NCBI RefSeq assembly: GCF_042675965.1 | Contig: NZ_JBHTKJ010000046.1 | Location: 19,535-83,534, forward strand | Reading direction: 5' to 3' | Source of the DNA: Virgibacillus_R byunsanensis | GTDB taxonomy: Bacteria > Bacillota > Bacilli > Bacillales > Amphibacillaceae | Length of the DNA stretch: 64,000 nt | Part shown: piece after piece, positions 18,127 to 27,149 of the stretch | How the letters are laid out: each line of letters starts with the position of its first letter | Numbering within the stretch: position 1 is the first letter of the stretch | Notes under the pieces: model-generated | The model's database searches: none | Seen by the model: the letters and a program-made list of their open reading frames with translations, nothing else | Told to the model about the DNA's origin: nothing | Made by a program: the position numbers and the translations under genes

Positions 18127-18561
18127 TTATTTTAAAATTTGGATTTTCCCAATCATAGGTAACTGCTTCGTTTTTCCATTTGCTGCATTGATAATCCCAA
18201 TTACAGCAAGCACTAGCATTAACAAACTTCCAATTGGCAAGATTAATAACCACCCAATAATTGGAATTATTGTCCCAACAATATAGACTGCCATCGCAGT
18301 TAGAAATAGAACAAGTCCCTGATTCGCATGGTACATAGCAAATTTTGAATCCTTTGCAGCAAGAAGCGGTATGAAAAAAATAATATAAGCTAAGATAGCC
18401 ATACCCTTATTTTCTTTCACATCTGCGGTTTCCTCTTGTGGTTGCTCTTCCTGTAATTCCTCTTGTGGTTGTTCTTCCTGTAATTCCTCTTGTGGTTGTT
18501 CTTCTGTTTGTTCTTCCACCACTTCTTCATTTGCATCCTCTGCATTTATTTCTTCTGGCAT
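18127..18561 (-). CDS. DUF4870 membrane protein with Glu/Gln repeat tail
   Basis: The product is 144 residues. The ATG at 18561 has AGGAGG 8 bases upstream, so the GTG three codons earlier is not used. Residues ~10-50 are an acidic low-complexity region built from the nonapeptide EEQPQEELQ. After it comes a DUF4870 (Tic20-like) domain with three membrane segments (GMAILAYIIFFIPLLAAK, LVLFLTAMAVYIVGTIIPII, and LPIGSLLMLVLAVIGIINAA). The motif FAMYHANQGLVLF between them is typical. Function is unknown. Confidence 0.88.
   Translation of the reverse strand: MPEEINAEDANEEVVEEQTEEQPQEELQEEQPQEELQEEQPQEETADVKENKGMAILAYIIFFIPLLAAKDSKFAMYHANQGLVLFLTAMAVYIVGTIIPIIGWLLILPIGSLLMLVLAVIGIINAANGKTKQLPMIGKIQILK
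18431..18504 (-). repeat. 27-bp coding minisatellite in the DUF4870 gene
   Basis: About 2.7 tandem units of 27 bp (18431-18457, 18458-18484, 18485-18504) differ at a single base. They encode the nonapeptide EEQPQEELQ. In-frame units can be gained or lost without a frameshift. Confidence 0.85.
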
Positions 18562-18628
18562 AATAAACACCTCCTTAAAAAGTTTTCTGTTACTTTAGTT
18601 ACCTTTTATAAAGTATGGGGAAAAAGTA

Positions 18629-20002
18629 TCAGTTATTCGCTTTCTTAAAATTACTTGGTTCAATATTATGATTATGACAAAATAAGTTGTCAGGATCATA
18701 TCTTTCTTTAATCTCTGATAACTTTTTATAATTTTCAGCGTAAGTGTTTTTCGTTATTTGCTCTTCTGGTTTTACACCGTTCAAATAAGAAGACTTTACA
18801 TAAGAATATGGTAACAACTTCTCGTACATAGCATCTATCCACCCTAAATCTTCGCTAGAACCATCTTTCGGAACTTCTCCATCAATGATGAGGAGAAAAC
18901 GTGCATCTCTAACTGCAAAAGCCGTATGGTGAGATGAGACCCTATTTGCCTCACCATGTAAAGCCCAAAGTTGTACCATTACCATAGGTAACTTGGAATC
19001 ATCAATGCCTTTTATAAGTATATTTAATACTTGATCATCTAGTTCTTTAAAAAATAATGACGTACCATCCACTGGTAACCCTGTTGGTACCATGGGATCT
19101 AGTTTCTTTTGCAGTGCAGTATATGGCATAACACCTGTAGAATCTATTAAGGGCTCCGCCAAATTACGTAGCGGCTTTACAACTTCCTCCCCTTTTTCTG
19201 GATTACCACTATACATACCTGAAATAGTAACGACCCGTTTGTTATGAAGATGTTCTGGTAGAATAGGGGCTGGAGGAAGTTGAATAATTGCCAGGTTTAC
19301 AGAAACTTCATCTGGTGCATCTTCCATATACTCTTCTAAATTTCGTATAATTTGTTTCGTATCCTTATAATCATACATGACATCAATTGCTAATACTTCC
19401 GGACCAACTGCATGAAGCTGAAATATAAAACTTGTTACGACACCAAAGTTTCCACCGCCACCACGGACTGCCCAGAAAAGTTCAGGGTGCTCATCCTTAT
19501 CTGCATAAATTACGTCCCCTGCAGCTGTTACCATCCTGACAGAAATAATATTGTCAGAAGTCAATCCATACTTGCCGCGTAAATACCCAAAGCCACCACC
19601 GAGTGCCAATCCTGCAATTCCAGTTTTTGATACAGTTCCAGTCGGTGTAGCTAATCCATAATGTTGCGTTTCAGCATCAACATCCGCAAGTGTTGCTCCA
19701 CCCTCTACTTCTACGAATCCCCTTTTCGCGTCTACGGCAACTGCATTCATGCTGGACAAATCGATCATTACCCCATCATCGCACACAGCAGTTCCCGCAA
19801 GATGATGGCCACCTCCGCGAACCGATATTTCTAGATTCTTTTTTTGGGCATAGATAACAGCCGACACAACATCCTCTTCGGACTTACACTCGAATATTGC
19901 AGCAGGATATCGATTAATTAATCCGTTCCATACCTTTCTTTTCTCTTCATAAAGCTCATGATCTGGTAAAATAATATGGCCAGTTTGTAACTTTTCTTCC
20001 AT
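18629..20002 (-). CDS. FAD-linked oxidoreductase, berberine-bridge-enzyme-like
   Basis: This 457-residue protein has the VAO/PCMH FAD domain. SVRGGGHHLAGTAV carries the His that usually bonds FAD covalently; TGTVSKTGIAGLALGGGFG and LTSDNIISVRMV line the flavin. The C-terminal BBE segment ends in YDPDNLFCHNHNIEP. The Cys that forms the second flavin bond in plant BBEs is not seen in LGGGFGYLRGKYGL, so single attachment is likely. No signal peptide. Substrates of the bacterial members (sugars, alcohols, alkaloid-like compounds) cannot be told from sequence. GGAGGG precedes the start. Confidence 0.87.
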   Translation of the reverse strand: MEEKLQTGHIILPDHELYEEKRKVWNGLINRYPAAIFECKSEEDVVSAVIYAQKKNLEISVRGGGHHLAGTAVCDDGVMIDLSSMNAVAVDAKRGFVEVEGGATLADVDAETQHYGLATPTGTVSKTGIAGLALGGGFGYLRGKYGLTSDNIISVRMVTAAGDVIYADKDEHPELFWAVRGGGGNFGVVTSFIFQLHAVGPEVLAIDVMYDYKDTKQIIRNLEEYMEDAPDEVSVNLAIIQLPPAPILPEHLHNKRVVTISGMYSGNPEKGEEVVKPLRNLAEPLIDSTGVMPYTALQKKLDPMVPTGLPVDGTSLFFKELDDQVLNILIKGIDDSKLPMVMVQLWALHGEANRVSSHHTAFAVRDARFLLIIDGEVPKDGSSEDLGWIDAMYEKLLPYSYVKSSYLNGVKPEEQITKNTYAENYKKLSEIKERYDPDNLFCHNHNIEPSNFKKANN

Positions 20003-20164
20003 TTACCGAGCCCTCCAAACATTTATATCCGGTACTATGTACTTTAAAGGTAATAGAATCGTATCATAGCTCTGCATTTCTGTAATGTATACTTGAGTAT
20101 ATATTTTTGACCTTAACATCCCAGGTGAATCAGTTTGGACTTAAATTCCAGGAAATTTTTGTGT

Positions 20165-20325
20165 AAAAAGAAAGGACAAAAGTGCAAGCGCCCTTACAGG
20201 TAAGTTCGCCACGTCCTTGAAAAAGAAAAGCACTTTTTCTTCGTGCGATGCTTTTCAGGGGAGCTTTCACACAGTCAATAAATTATTTACAGAATCCTGA
20301 TTTTATAGTTTTCTAAACCATTAAC
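20165..20325 (+). repeat. Family B mosaic repeat
   Basis: This copy contains AAAAGTGCAAGCGCCC, then CACGTCCTTGAAAAAGAAAA with its CTTTTTC partner and CGTGCGATGC. It ends with CACACAGTCAATAAATTA and a diverged TTTTATAG end. It fills the gap between the FAD enzyme and the nhaC terminator, and no gene is seen there. Confidence 0.78.
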
Positions 20326-20329
20326 AAAA

Positions 20330-20360
20330 GATGAAGAGCGTTATAAAAACGCTCTTCATC
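20330..20360 (-). terminator. Terminator of the first nhaC gene
   Basis: A perfect 13-bp stem (20330-20342 with 20348-20360) lies 35 bases after the nhaC stop. On the minus strand it is followed by TTTTGTT. Confidence 0.85.
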
Positions 20361-20395
20361 CCTACATGTAATTCTTATATTCAATTCAATTTAAT

Positions 20396-21871
20396 TTAAT
20401 CCTTAGTAGGAGCCTCTTTTAACTCTTCTCCATTTTTCCCTTCATAACGTAATCCCCATCCAGTAAGTGCTGCAATAAGCATAACGATTACGAGGAACCA
20501 ACCTTGGAAAACGAATGGAAATACGGCTGTTGGCTCAACGATCGGTAACCACGTATACGTTTCCTGCATGGTTCTGATGGTTGACCACCCTAATAATACT
20601 GGTGCTCCCCACGGGAAGATATACCCTAGAGCCGATGTTACTGCATCAAGCATATTCGCCCGTCTGTAACGATGTATTTTATACTTTTCACCTAGCTCTC
20701 TAACGAATGGTGCTGCAGCAATTTCAGCCGCTGTGTTAATGGTAATTGCGCTATTTAGTAAAGCAACTATTCCCCAGATTGCAAACTCTGCCTTACGAAT
20801 GGAACTTCTAATCCATTTAACAAGCCCCTTCGTAATTGCTTCCATAGTACCACCCAGTTTTAATAAATGGGCAGCAGCAACAATTAACAGAATAAGAATT
20901 GCCATGTTAACATAGCCTGTAATCCCGTTAATTAATGCACCTTCCACAATCGCATCAGATTCTGGGTTGAAACGGATGATATCTCCCAATGTTCCTAGGT
21001 TTAAAAAGACAATAAGTGGTATCGCAGAAATAATCCCCCACGTTAATGACGTAATTAAATGGTGTCCTGATAATGCTAATATAAGTACTAACACAAATGG
21101 CAGCAGCATAATCAAACCACCTGGGCTTGTTGATGCGATCATTTCATCCAATACAGCCTGATCAGCCTGTGCTGATCCACCGCCACCGAATATTGCAAAT
21201 AGTATTGTTGAAGGAATTGCAGCCACAACAGCATATTTGAAACGACTACGAACAACGCCTGGCACATCTGCATCCTGTGTTGTAGCAGAAACAATTGTCG
21301 TGTCAGAAACAGGTGCTAAGTTATCACCAAACACCGCACCAGCTAGAATTGCTGCGAACATGATAACCGGGTCTGCCCCAACTGCTATACCTGCTGGAAA
21401 CATAAGCGTACAAAAAGCTACTGTCGTACCATAACCAGTACCAACTGCTGTCGAAAAAGTAGCTGCTAGTAAAAAGGTCAATGCCACAAATAACCCACCA
21501 GTTAATCCAGTAATTGCACCAATCCACACAAGTCCTTCGACTAATCCACCAACCTGAAGTACTTGAGCGAACATGCCAGCATAGAACCATGCCACCATTG
21601 CAATAACCCCAACCGGTTGAGCCAATCCATCAAATAATCCTTGTGCGTAATCAGCCCACTTACTTTTACAAAACAACAAACCAAGTGTTAGTCCAATAAC
21701 TGCCCCCATTACTAGACCAATTTCAGACGATAACTGAAGAACACTTATTGTAATAGCCCACACCACGAAAAAGACTAATGGGACTGCTGCCCCGAAGGCA
21801 CCTAACCTAAAATCTAACCTAGTGATCTCTTTTTCTCCGGTTGCCCTTTCTAATTCTTCATTTTCAGACAT
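20396..21871 (-). CDS. nhaC: Na+/H+ antiporter, NhaC family (first copy)
   Basis: This 491-residue protein has about 12 membrane segments. NhaC-family carriers exchange cytoplasmic Na+ for H+ (some are malate/lactate exchangers) and support growth at high salt and pH. The conserved core is LAGAVFGDNLAPVSDTTIVS, a re-entrant motif typical of NhaC, and FSTAVGTGYGTTVAF is a second family motif. The tail is hydrophilic and charged (EGKNGEELKEAPTKD). A good ribosome site precedes 21871. It is monocistronic. A second, clearly different NhaC is at 51942-53489. Confidence 0.9.
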   Translation of the reverse strand: MSENEELERATGEKEITRLDFRLGAFGAAVPLVFFVVWAITISVLQLSSEIGLVMGAVIGLTLGLLFCKSKWADYAQGLFDGLAQPVGVIAMVAWFYAGMFAQVLQVGGLVEGLVWIGAITGLTGGLFVALTFLLAATFSTAVGTGYGTTVAFCTLMFPAGIAVGADPVIMFAAILAGAVFGDNLAPVSDTTIVSATTQDADVPGVVRSRFKYAVVAAIPSTILFAIFGGGGSAQADQAVLDEMIASTSPGGLIMLLPFVLVLILALSGHHLITSLTWGIISAIPLIVFLNLGTLGDIIRFNPESDAIVEGALINGITGYVNMAILILLIVAAAHLLKLGGTMEAITKGLVKWIRSSIRKAEFAIWGIVALLNSAITINTAAEIAAAPFVRELGEKYKIHRYRRANMLDAVTSALGYIFPWGAPVLLGWSTIRTMQETYTWLPIVEPTAVFPFVFQGWFLVIVMLIAALTGWGLRYEGKNGEELKEAPTKD

Positions 21872-22028
21872 TTTCTCCCTCCTAGTTTGTATAAATTCAC
21901 CAATTTAAAAATGCTCCTGAATCGAATAAAACGTATTGATTTAATAAAATGTCTATTCTTGTCTAACAGTTTATCACAAAAATAATTTTATTGTCATAAA
22001 ATATACACAATTACATTTTAAAGTAATA

Positions 22029-22062
22029 AAGAAGTGGTTCGGATTACCCAAAACCACTTCTT
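22029..22062 (-). terminator. Hairpin downstream of topB
   Basis: A perfect 11-bp stem (22029-22039 with 22052-22062) with a 12-base loop is followed by TTATT on the minus strand. It lies beyond a repeat element in the 3' region of topB and is the first terminator-like structure after that gene. Confidence 0.6.
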
Positions 22063-22075
22063 CAATATTATAAAA

Positions 22076-22243
22076 TTTGAACCCTGTGGGTAATTGATTG
22101 ACTGTGTAAGCCGTGTCCAGCTATGAGCGCACAAGATAAGGAATGCTACGACAGCGAAACACCCCACGAAGAAAAAGTTCTTTTCTTTTTCAAGGACGTG
22201 GCGAACTTAGCCTGTAAGGGCGCTTACGCTTTTGTTCTTATAT
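22076..22243 (-). repeat. Family B mosaic repeat, reversed
   Basis: Read on the minus strand it has the GAACAAAAGCGTAAGCGCCC start, the CACGTCCTTGAAAAAGAAAA hairpin module, and the GGCTTACACAGTCAATCAAT end module. It occupies the 3' flank of topB. Confidence 0.78.
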
Positions 22244-22252
22244 CTACATTAA

Positions 22253-24424
22253 CTATTCCTTCAACTTCGACAATGCATCTGCCAAGGCGTTATTTTTAAA
22301 ACCATCATCTTGTTTCTTCAAATATTTATTCACATCTTTTTTCGACACTTTATGCTTTTTCTCACGATCCTTCCGTGCATTAAATGTAGATAGCTTTTCC
22401 CTGTGTCCACATTTACACATAAACATTTGCCCTTCTCCTTCACCACGAAGCTCGAGGCGTTTATGGCAATTCGGACAGCGTGCGTTCGTTTGTTTTGCTA
22501 TATTTTTTTTATGACCACATGAACGATCCTGACAAACCAGCATTTTTCCGTGTTTATTTTTGATTTCCAGCATAAGTTTTCCACAATCCGGACATTTGGT
22601 TCCAGTCATATTATCATGTTTAAATTTCTCGTCACTGTTTTTTATTTCTTGTACGACATCTTTTGCATAGCCTTTCATTTCGGAAATGAATCGATCTTTG
22701 TTTAGTTTTCCTTCTGCAATTTGACCGAGCTTTTGCTCCCATTCCGCTGTCAAAGCAGGTGACTGTAAATCTTCCGGAACTAAGTCGAGCAATTGCCTGC
22801 CTGTCGAGGTTAAGAAAATATGCTTTCCTTTCATTTCCATATACATATTATTGAACAGCTTTTCAATAATATCAGCACGTGTTGCTACAGTACCGAGTCC
22901 ACCTGTTTGATTAATGGTATTAGCTAAATGCTTCTCCTCAGAGCTCATATAACGCACTGGATTTTCCATCGCCTGCAGCAGTGCGCCTTCGGTAAAACGT
23001 TCAGGTGGCTTCGTTTCACCCTGAGTCATGGAAACACGCACGTCAGAAAATGTATCTCCTTTTTCTACAGCCGGTAAACGTTGATCGCCACTATCTTCCG
23101 AATCATCAAAGCGATTATCGTAAATTTCCTTCCACCCTTGTTTCTTAACTATTTTACCTTTTGTTACAAAACGTTCATGTTCGATTTGCGCTGTCAATGT
23201 AGTCTGCTCAAACTCATGCGGATCAGACAATACAGCTAAGAATCGCTTCACAACTAAATCATAAATCTTGCGTTCTTTATCATTCAACTCACTTAACATC
23301 ACTGATTGTTCTGTAGGTATAATCGCGTGGTGATCGGATACTTTTGTATCATCAACAACTGATTTCGGAAGCTTCATATCACGTTTGACCACTTTTCCAG
23401 CAAAACGCGCATACTGATCAACTCCACAAGCCTTAACACGATCTTTTAATGTTGGCACGATATCCGTTGAAATTACCCTTGAATCTGTACGTGGATAGGT
23501 TAAAACTTTATGTTGTTCGTAAAGCTTTTGCATCAGGGATAACGTCTGTTTTCCTGAAAAACCAAAGATTTTATTCGCATCACGTTGTAGCTCTGTTAAA
23601 TCATACAATTGAGGAGCATGTTTCTTTTTATATGTTTTCTCAACATTTACGACTTTTGCCGGTTTATTTTTCAGCTGCGATAATAGTGCATCAGCTTTAT
23701 CCTTAGAAAATATCCGACTATTATTCTTCGCATCTTGCCATGTCAGGGAGAATCCTTTAGCTGTCTTTGCTTGAATTCCATAAAACTTACGGGATTGGAA
23801 TTGCTGTATTTCCTTTTCTCTTGCTGCAATCATGGCAAGTGTTGGTGTTTGTACACGACCAGTTGAGAGTTGTGCGTTAAATTTAGTTGTCAGTGCTCTT
23901 GTTGCATTCAACCCTACATACCAATCCGCTTCAGAGCGGGCGACGGCTGATAAATATAAATTTTCATACTTCCCACCAGGCTTCAGCTGTTTGAAACCAT
24001 CACGTATTGCTTTATCCGTAACAGAGGAAATCCAAAGTCGTTTCACAGTTTTTTTCACACGAGCCTTTTCCAGAATCCATCGTGCTACTAGTTCCCCCTC
24101 ACGGCCTGCATCAGTAGCAATAACCACTTGATTAACATCATTTCGATTTAATTGCGTTTTTACTATATTAAATTGCTTACCTGTTTTTTTAATAACAACC
24201 AGTTTTAAATGGCCTGGCAGCATAGGCAAATCGTCTAAGCGCCACGTTTTATATTTATCTTCATATACTTCTGGGTCAGCTAGTGTAACTAAATGCCCTA
24301 GCGCCCATGTCACAATATAATTAGAACCCTCGATATAGCCATTGCCTTTCTTGGTACAATTTAACACCCTTGCAATATCTCTACCGACAGATGGTTTCTC
24401 TGCTAATACAACGGTTTTACTCAT
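22253..24424 (-). CDS. topB: DNA topoisomerase III
   Basis: This 723-residue type IA topoisomerase relaxes and decatenates DNA through a 5'-phosphotyrosine. The N-terminal Toprim domain carries VVLAEKPSVGRDIARVL and the acidic ATDAGREGELVARWI. The active-site Tyr is in VLTYPRTDSR (about residue 310). The TGRVQTPTLAMI motif and the end of the core (GALLQAMENPVRYM, GTVATRADIIEKL) are intact. The C-terminus has zinc-ribbon pieces (CPDCGKLM, CQDRSCGHK, CPNCHKRLELR, FMCKCG) and a basic tail. Length and order match Bacillus TopB. No mobile-element genes are near it, so it looks chromosomal. Confidence 0.95.
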   Translation of the reverse strand: MSKTVVLAEKPSVGRDIARVLNCTKKGNGYIEGSNYIVTWALGHLVTLADPEVYEDKYKTWRLDDLPMLPGHLKLVVIKKTGKQFNIVKTQLNRNDVNQVVIATDAGREGELVARWILEKARVKKTVKRLWISSVTDKAIRDGFKQLKPGGKYENLYLSAVARSEADWYVGLNATRALTTKFNAQLSTGRVQTPTLAMIAAREKEIQQFQSRKFYGIQAKTAKGFSLTWQDAKNNSRIFSKDKADALLSQLKNKPAKVVNVEKTYKKKHAPQLYDLTELQRDANKIFGFSGKQTLSLMQKLYEQHKVLTYPRTDSRVISTDIVPTLKDRVKACGVDQYARFAGKVVKRDMKLPKSVVDDTKVSDHHAIIPTEQSVMLSELNDKERKIYDLVVKRFLAVLSDPHEFEQTTLTAQIEHERFVTKGKIVKKQGWKEIYDNRFDDSEDSGDQRLPAVEKGDTFSDVRVSMTQGETKPPERFTEGALLQAMENPVRYMSSEEKHLANTINQTGGLGTVATRADIIEKLFNNMYMEMKGKHIFLTSTGRQLLDLVPEDLQSPALTAEWEQKLGQIAEGKLNKDRFISEMKGYAKDVVQEIKNSDEKFKHDNMTGTKCPDCGKLMLEIKNKHGKMLVCQDRSCGHKKNIAKQTNARCPNCHKRLELRGEGEGQMFMCKCGHREKLSTFNARKDREKKHKVSKKDVNKYLKKQDDGFKNNALADALSKLKE

Positions 24425-24565
24425 AAAAAAAATCCTCTCTGTAGTTAAAAAACATCTAGGACTACTTTACCATATTTTCTACTTCATAGCATTAGGCCAA
24501 CACAAGCACATCTCACTCACTTATCCATACAATAATTTAGAAATATATATAAAGGATTGGTCGGT

Positions 24566-25198
24566 ATGCTTTTTTATACGGGATTTTTTATTTTAGTAAT
24601 TGCGGTAAGTTTAGACAGTTTTGGGGTTGGTATCACCTATGGCATGAGGAAAATACGAGTACCATTTAACGCGCTCTTCATTATTATGCTTTGTTCTGGA
24701 TTGACGGTTCTTGCTTCCATGACGATTGGGGAGTTACTCAGTAGCATTATCTCTGAGGGTATGGCTAATGTAATTGGCGGTAGTATTTTAATTGCATTAG
24801 GTATTTTTTGCCTATTTAATGTAATTCGATCGAAATTACAATCTGTAGAGGATCATGTTAAACACGCTCACCAGGAAACCAAAAGATTGACTCAGATAAA
24901 AACAGTTATAAAAGAACCACAGCAAGCAGACTTAGACCACTCTGGAACCATCTCTATAAGCGAAGCACTTATCCTTGGCTTTGCACTTGCATTGGATGCA
25001 TTCGCAGCTGGTCTAGGTGCAGCAATGCTTGGTTACACACCATTACTAACAGCCATTTCAATCGCCTTAATGAGCGGCATATTTCTGTATTACGGAATAA
25101 ACACAGGAATTATTTTATCCAAAAGTAAACAAATGGAACAAATGACTTTCCTACCCCCATTATTGCTGATCGCCCTTGGCATCATAAACATGTTGTAA
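24566..25198 (+). CDS. ytaF: YtaF-type sporulation membrane protein (MntP-like)
   Basis: This 210-residue membrane protein has two homologous halves of three helices, each opening with an Asp-containing helix: VSLDSFGVGITYGMR and LALDAFAAGLGAAM. This is the MntP/YtaF fold, and MntP proteins export Mn2+. The linker (residues ~85-125) carries ADLDHSGTISISEAL, which resembles a calcium-binding loop as in YtaF proteins. ATG at 24566 is chosen over the upstream TTG because AAAGGA lies 9 bases before it. Divergent from topB. Function in spore formation is by family name only. Confidence 0.85.
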   Translation: MLFYTGFFILVIAVSLDSFGVGITYGMRKIRVPFNALFIIMLCSGLTVLASMTIGELLSSIISEGMANVIGGSILIALGIFCLFNVIRSKLQSVEDHVKHAHQETKRLTQIKTVIKEPQQADLDHSGTISISEALILGFALALDAFAAGLGAAMLGYTPLLTAISIALMSGIFLYYGINTGIILSKSKQMEQMTFLPPLLLIALGIINML

Positions 25199-25201
25199 GT
25201 C

Positions 25202-25870
25202 TTATTGGTTCAAGTCAAATCGCTTTCCTTTTACCAAATAAATAATACCTTCAGATATATTCGTCGTATGATCAGCAATTCGTTCCAAATATCTGCATAT
25301 GAATGCTAACTGTGTTACTTGTGAAATGTGTTGCGGATTTTGCGTCATATATTCCAGCAATTCCTTAATCAAACTACCATACATTTGGTCTACATGATCA
25401 TCTGTGTCTGCGACTTCTTTCGCTTTATGAATATCCTCCTCATAATACGCAAGTAACGACTTTTCTATCATCTGTTGTGTAATATCCACCATCTCAGGTA
25501 TTCTATCCACTGGAATCATTAACTGCTTTTCACCAATTCGAATCACTGACTTTGCAATATTAACAGCAAGGTCACCTATTCGTTCAATATCGGTTGTTAT
25601 TTTTAAGGTTGTAATTAACTTTCGCAGATCTGTGGCAAGTGGTTGCTCTTTAGCAATAAGCCATGTTGCTGTTTCGTTAATTTCTTCTTCAAGTACATTT
25701 ATCTTATAATCATCATCAATAATTTGTAATGCCAGTTCAATATCTTGATTATTTAATGCACGAATCGATCGTTCTACTGCCGTATTTGCTAATTTACCAA
25801 GATGAACCAACTGGGACTTTAAGTCGTCCAATTGTTCGTCAAAATTTTCACGAACTACCAATCTATTCAC
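25202..25870 (-). CDS. phoU: Phosphate transport regulator PhoU
   Basis: This 222-residue all-helical protein has two PhoU repeats. The metal-binding motifs are EEEINETATWLIAKEQP and TTDIERIGDLAVNIAK in the first half, with YLERIADHTTNISEG in the second. PhoU links the Pst transporter to the PhoR-PhoP system and prevents toxic phosphate uptake. It lies 12 bases after pstB on the same strand and its stop is 3 bases from the convergent ytaF gene. Confidence 0.95.
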   Translation of the reverse strand: MNRLVVRENFDEQLDDLKSQLVHLGKLANTAVERSIRALNNQDIELALQIIDDDYKINVLEEEINETATWLIAKEQPLATDLRKLITTLKITTDIERIGDLAVNIAKSVIRIGEKQLMIPVDRIPEMVDITQQMIEKSLLAYYEEDIHKAKEVADTDDHVDQMYGSLIKELLEYMTQNPQHISQVTQLAFICRYLERIADHTTNISEGIIYLVKGKRFDLNQ

Positions 25871-25882
25871 TCCCTTATATTA

Positions 25883-26695
25883 TTATCCGAATCTACCAGT
25901 AATATAATCCTCTGTTCGTTTATCTACTGGATTCGAGAATAGCTGATTTGTGTCTTCAAATTCAACCACTTCTCCATGAAGAAAAAATGCTGTCTTATCA
26001 GAAATACGAGCTGCTTGCTGCATATTGTGTGTAACAATAATGATGCTGTATTCTTCTTTTAATTTCTGAATTAATTCCTCAACCTTTAATGTAGCTATCG
26101 GATCCAGTGCTGATGTTGGTTCATCCATCAAGATCACATCTGGTTCAATAGCTAAACACCGTGCAATACAAAGGCGCTGCTGTTGACCACCTGATAATCC
26201 AAATGCATTTTCATTCAATCGATCCTTTACTTCATCCCATAGTGCTGCTTCACGAAGGCTTTTTTCCACAATTTCGTCTAATATTTTTTTCTTTTTAATC
26301 CCGTGTATCTTAGGACCATAAGCTACATTTTCATAGATTGACTTTGGAAATGGATTCGGTTTTTGAAATACCATACCCACTTTGGTGCGTAGTTCTTCTA
26401 CTTTATATTTCGAGTTAAGAATATCTTCTTGATTATAATAAATGCTTCCCTCCATGTTTACAGTTAGAACCATTTCAACCATCCGATTAAGCGCCTTGAT
26501 AAACGTTGACTTTCCGCATCCAGATGGCCCAATTATTGCCGTAACTTTATTTTTCGGTATTTCCAGTTGAATTTCATGTAATGCTTGTGTCTCGCCATAC
26601 CATAAACTGAAGTTTTCAATCGAATATATGCTTTTCTCTGGATTTTTTATATTAGGTTGTATATCTACATTTTTCTTTTCCATTACCATATTCAA
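25883..26695 (-). CDS. pstB: Phosphate ABC transporter ATPase
   Basis: This 270-residue ATPase drives high-affinity phosphate import. Visible motifs are Walker A GPSGCGKST, the Q-loop VFQKPNPFPKSIYENVAYG, the signature LSGGQQQR, Walker B VILMDEPTSALDP, and the switch His in IIVTHNMQQA. A TTG start at 26695 has GGGGAGGG 6 bases upstream; ATGs at 26689 and 26683 are alternatives. pstS, pstC and pstA are not upstream, where a PhoP-box-like region and then a pseudogene are found. The permease must be encoded elsewhere or be lost. Confidence 0.93.
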   Translation of the reverse strand: MNMVMEKKNVDIQPNIKNPEKSIYSIENFSLWYGETQALHEIQLEIPKNKVTAIIGPSGCGKSTFIKALNRMVEMVLTVNMEGSIYYNQEDILNSKYKVEELRTKVGMVFQKPNPFPKSIYENVAYGPKIHGIKKKKILDEIVEKSLREAALWDEVKDRLNENAFGLSGGQQQRLCIARCLAIEPDVILMDEPTSALDPIATLKVEELIQKLKEEYSIIIVTHNMQQAARISDKTAFFLHGEVVEFEDTNQLFSNPVDKRTEDYITGRFG

Positions 26696-26764
26696 TGTGT
26701 ACCCTCCCCTTAAACTCTTATTGATTTCTAGAATGGGTTTATATATATCCTTACATTTTCATGT

Positions 26765-26814
26765 TACAAAAGATTTATTAAGAAAGAATAAATTGAATGT
26801 AAAAGTTATGTAAA
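26765..26814 (-). promoter_or_regulatory. PhoP-box array upstream of pstB
   Basis: On the minus strand five hexamers repeat at exactly 11-bp steps: TTTACA (26814), TTTACA (26803), TTTATT (26792), TTAATA (26781) and TTTGTA (26770). Bacillus PhoP~P binds TT(A/T/C)ACA repeats with an 11-bp period. A TATATATAAA-like -10 follows about 20 bases downstream, before the pstB ribosome site. This gives pstB-phoU its own phosphate-starvation promoter. Confidence 0.75.
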
Positions 26815-26837
26815 TTTTAAATCCCGCAATCGTTACT

Positions 26838-27149
26838 AAACAGGAAATGAAATTGATGCAATTCCAATAATAAATGAGGATAAAGTCGTCACTAACCTGA
26901 GTAACTCAATTAGTACTTAACATGGTCAAGAAAACCAAATAATTCTTAAACAAGAAGTAGAAAGCAGCCCTCTGATCGAGGAATTATCCAATTTCGCTGG
27001 GAAAAATACTTCCATAAAAGGATTGTTATTAGAGCCCCTGCATACTTTTGGATTAATGATGGAATATGTACATTATCTATTAACAAATGAATTAAACAGT
27101 ATGAAACAGGAGCAAATTCCAAAGCAAACAGACCTAAACACGGAATAAA
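26838..27149 (+). pseudogene. 3' fragment of a second C39-type protease gene
   Basis: These 312 bases closely match 1853-2137, the C-terminal ~95 codons of the C39 peptidase. Readable pieces include NEDKVVTNLSNSIS, ILKQEVESS, LIEELSNF, LLLEPLHTFGLMMEYV and KQEQIPKQTDLNTE. A TAA and an indel interrupt the frame near 26915. The catalytic domain is absent. The match runs on without a break into the phased GGAAT array, so gene tail and array were copied or retained together. It lies directly upstream of the pstB promoter. Confidence 0.9.

Noticed and set aside
18053..18286. Frames on both strands over the DUF4870 gene end
   Set aside because: Shadows of the DUF4870 and LuxR-type genes.
21324..21590. 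Trp/Ser-rich 88-codon frame inside nhaC
   Set aside because: It is an alternative-frame shadow of a membrane protein gene on the same strand.
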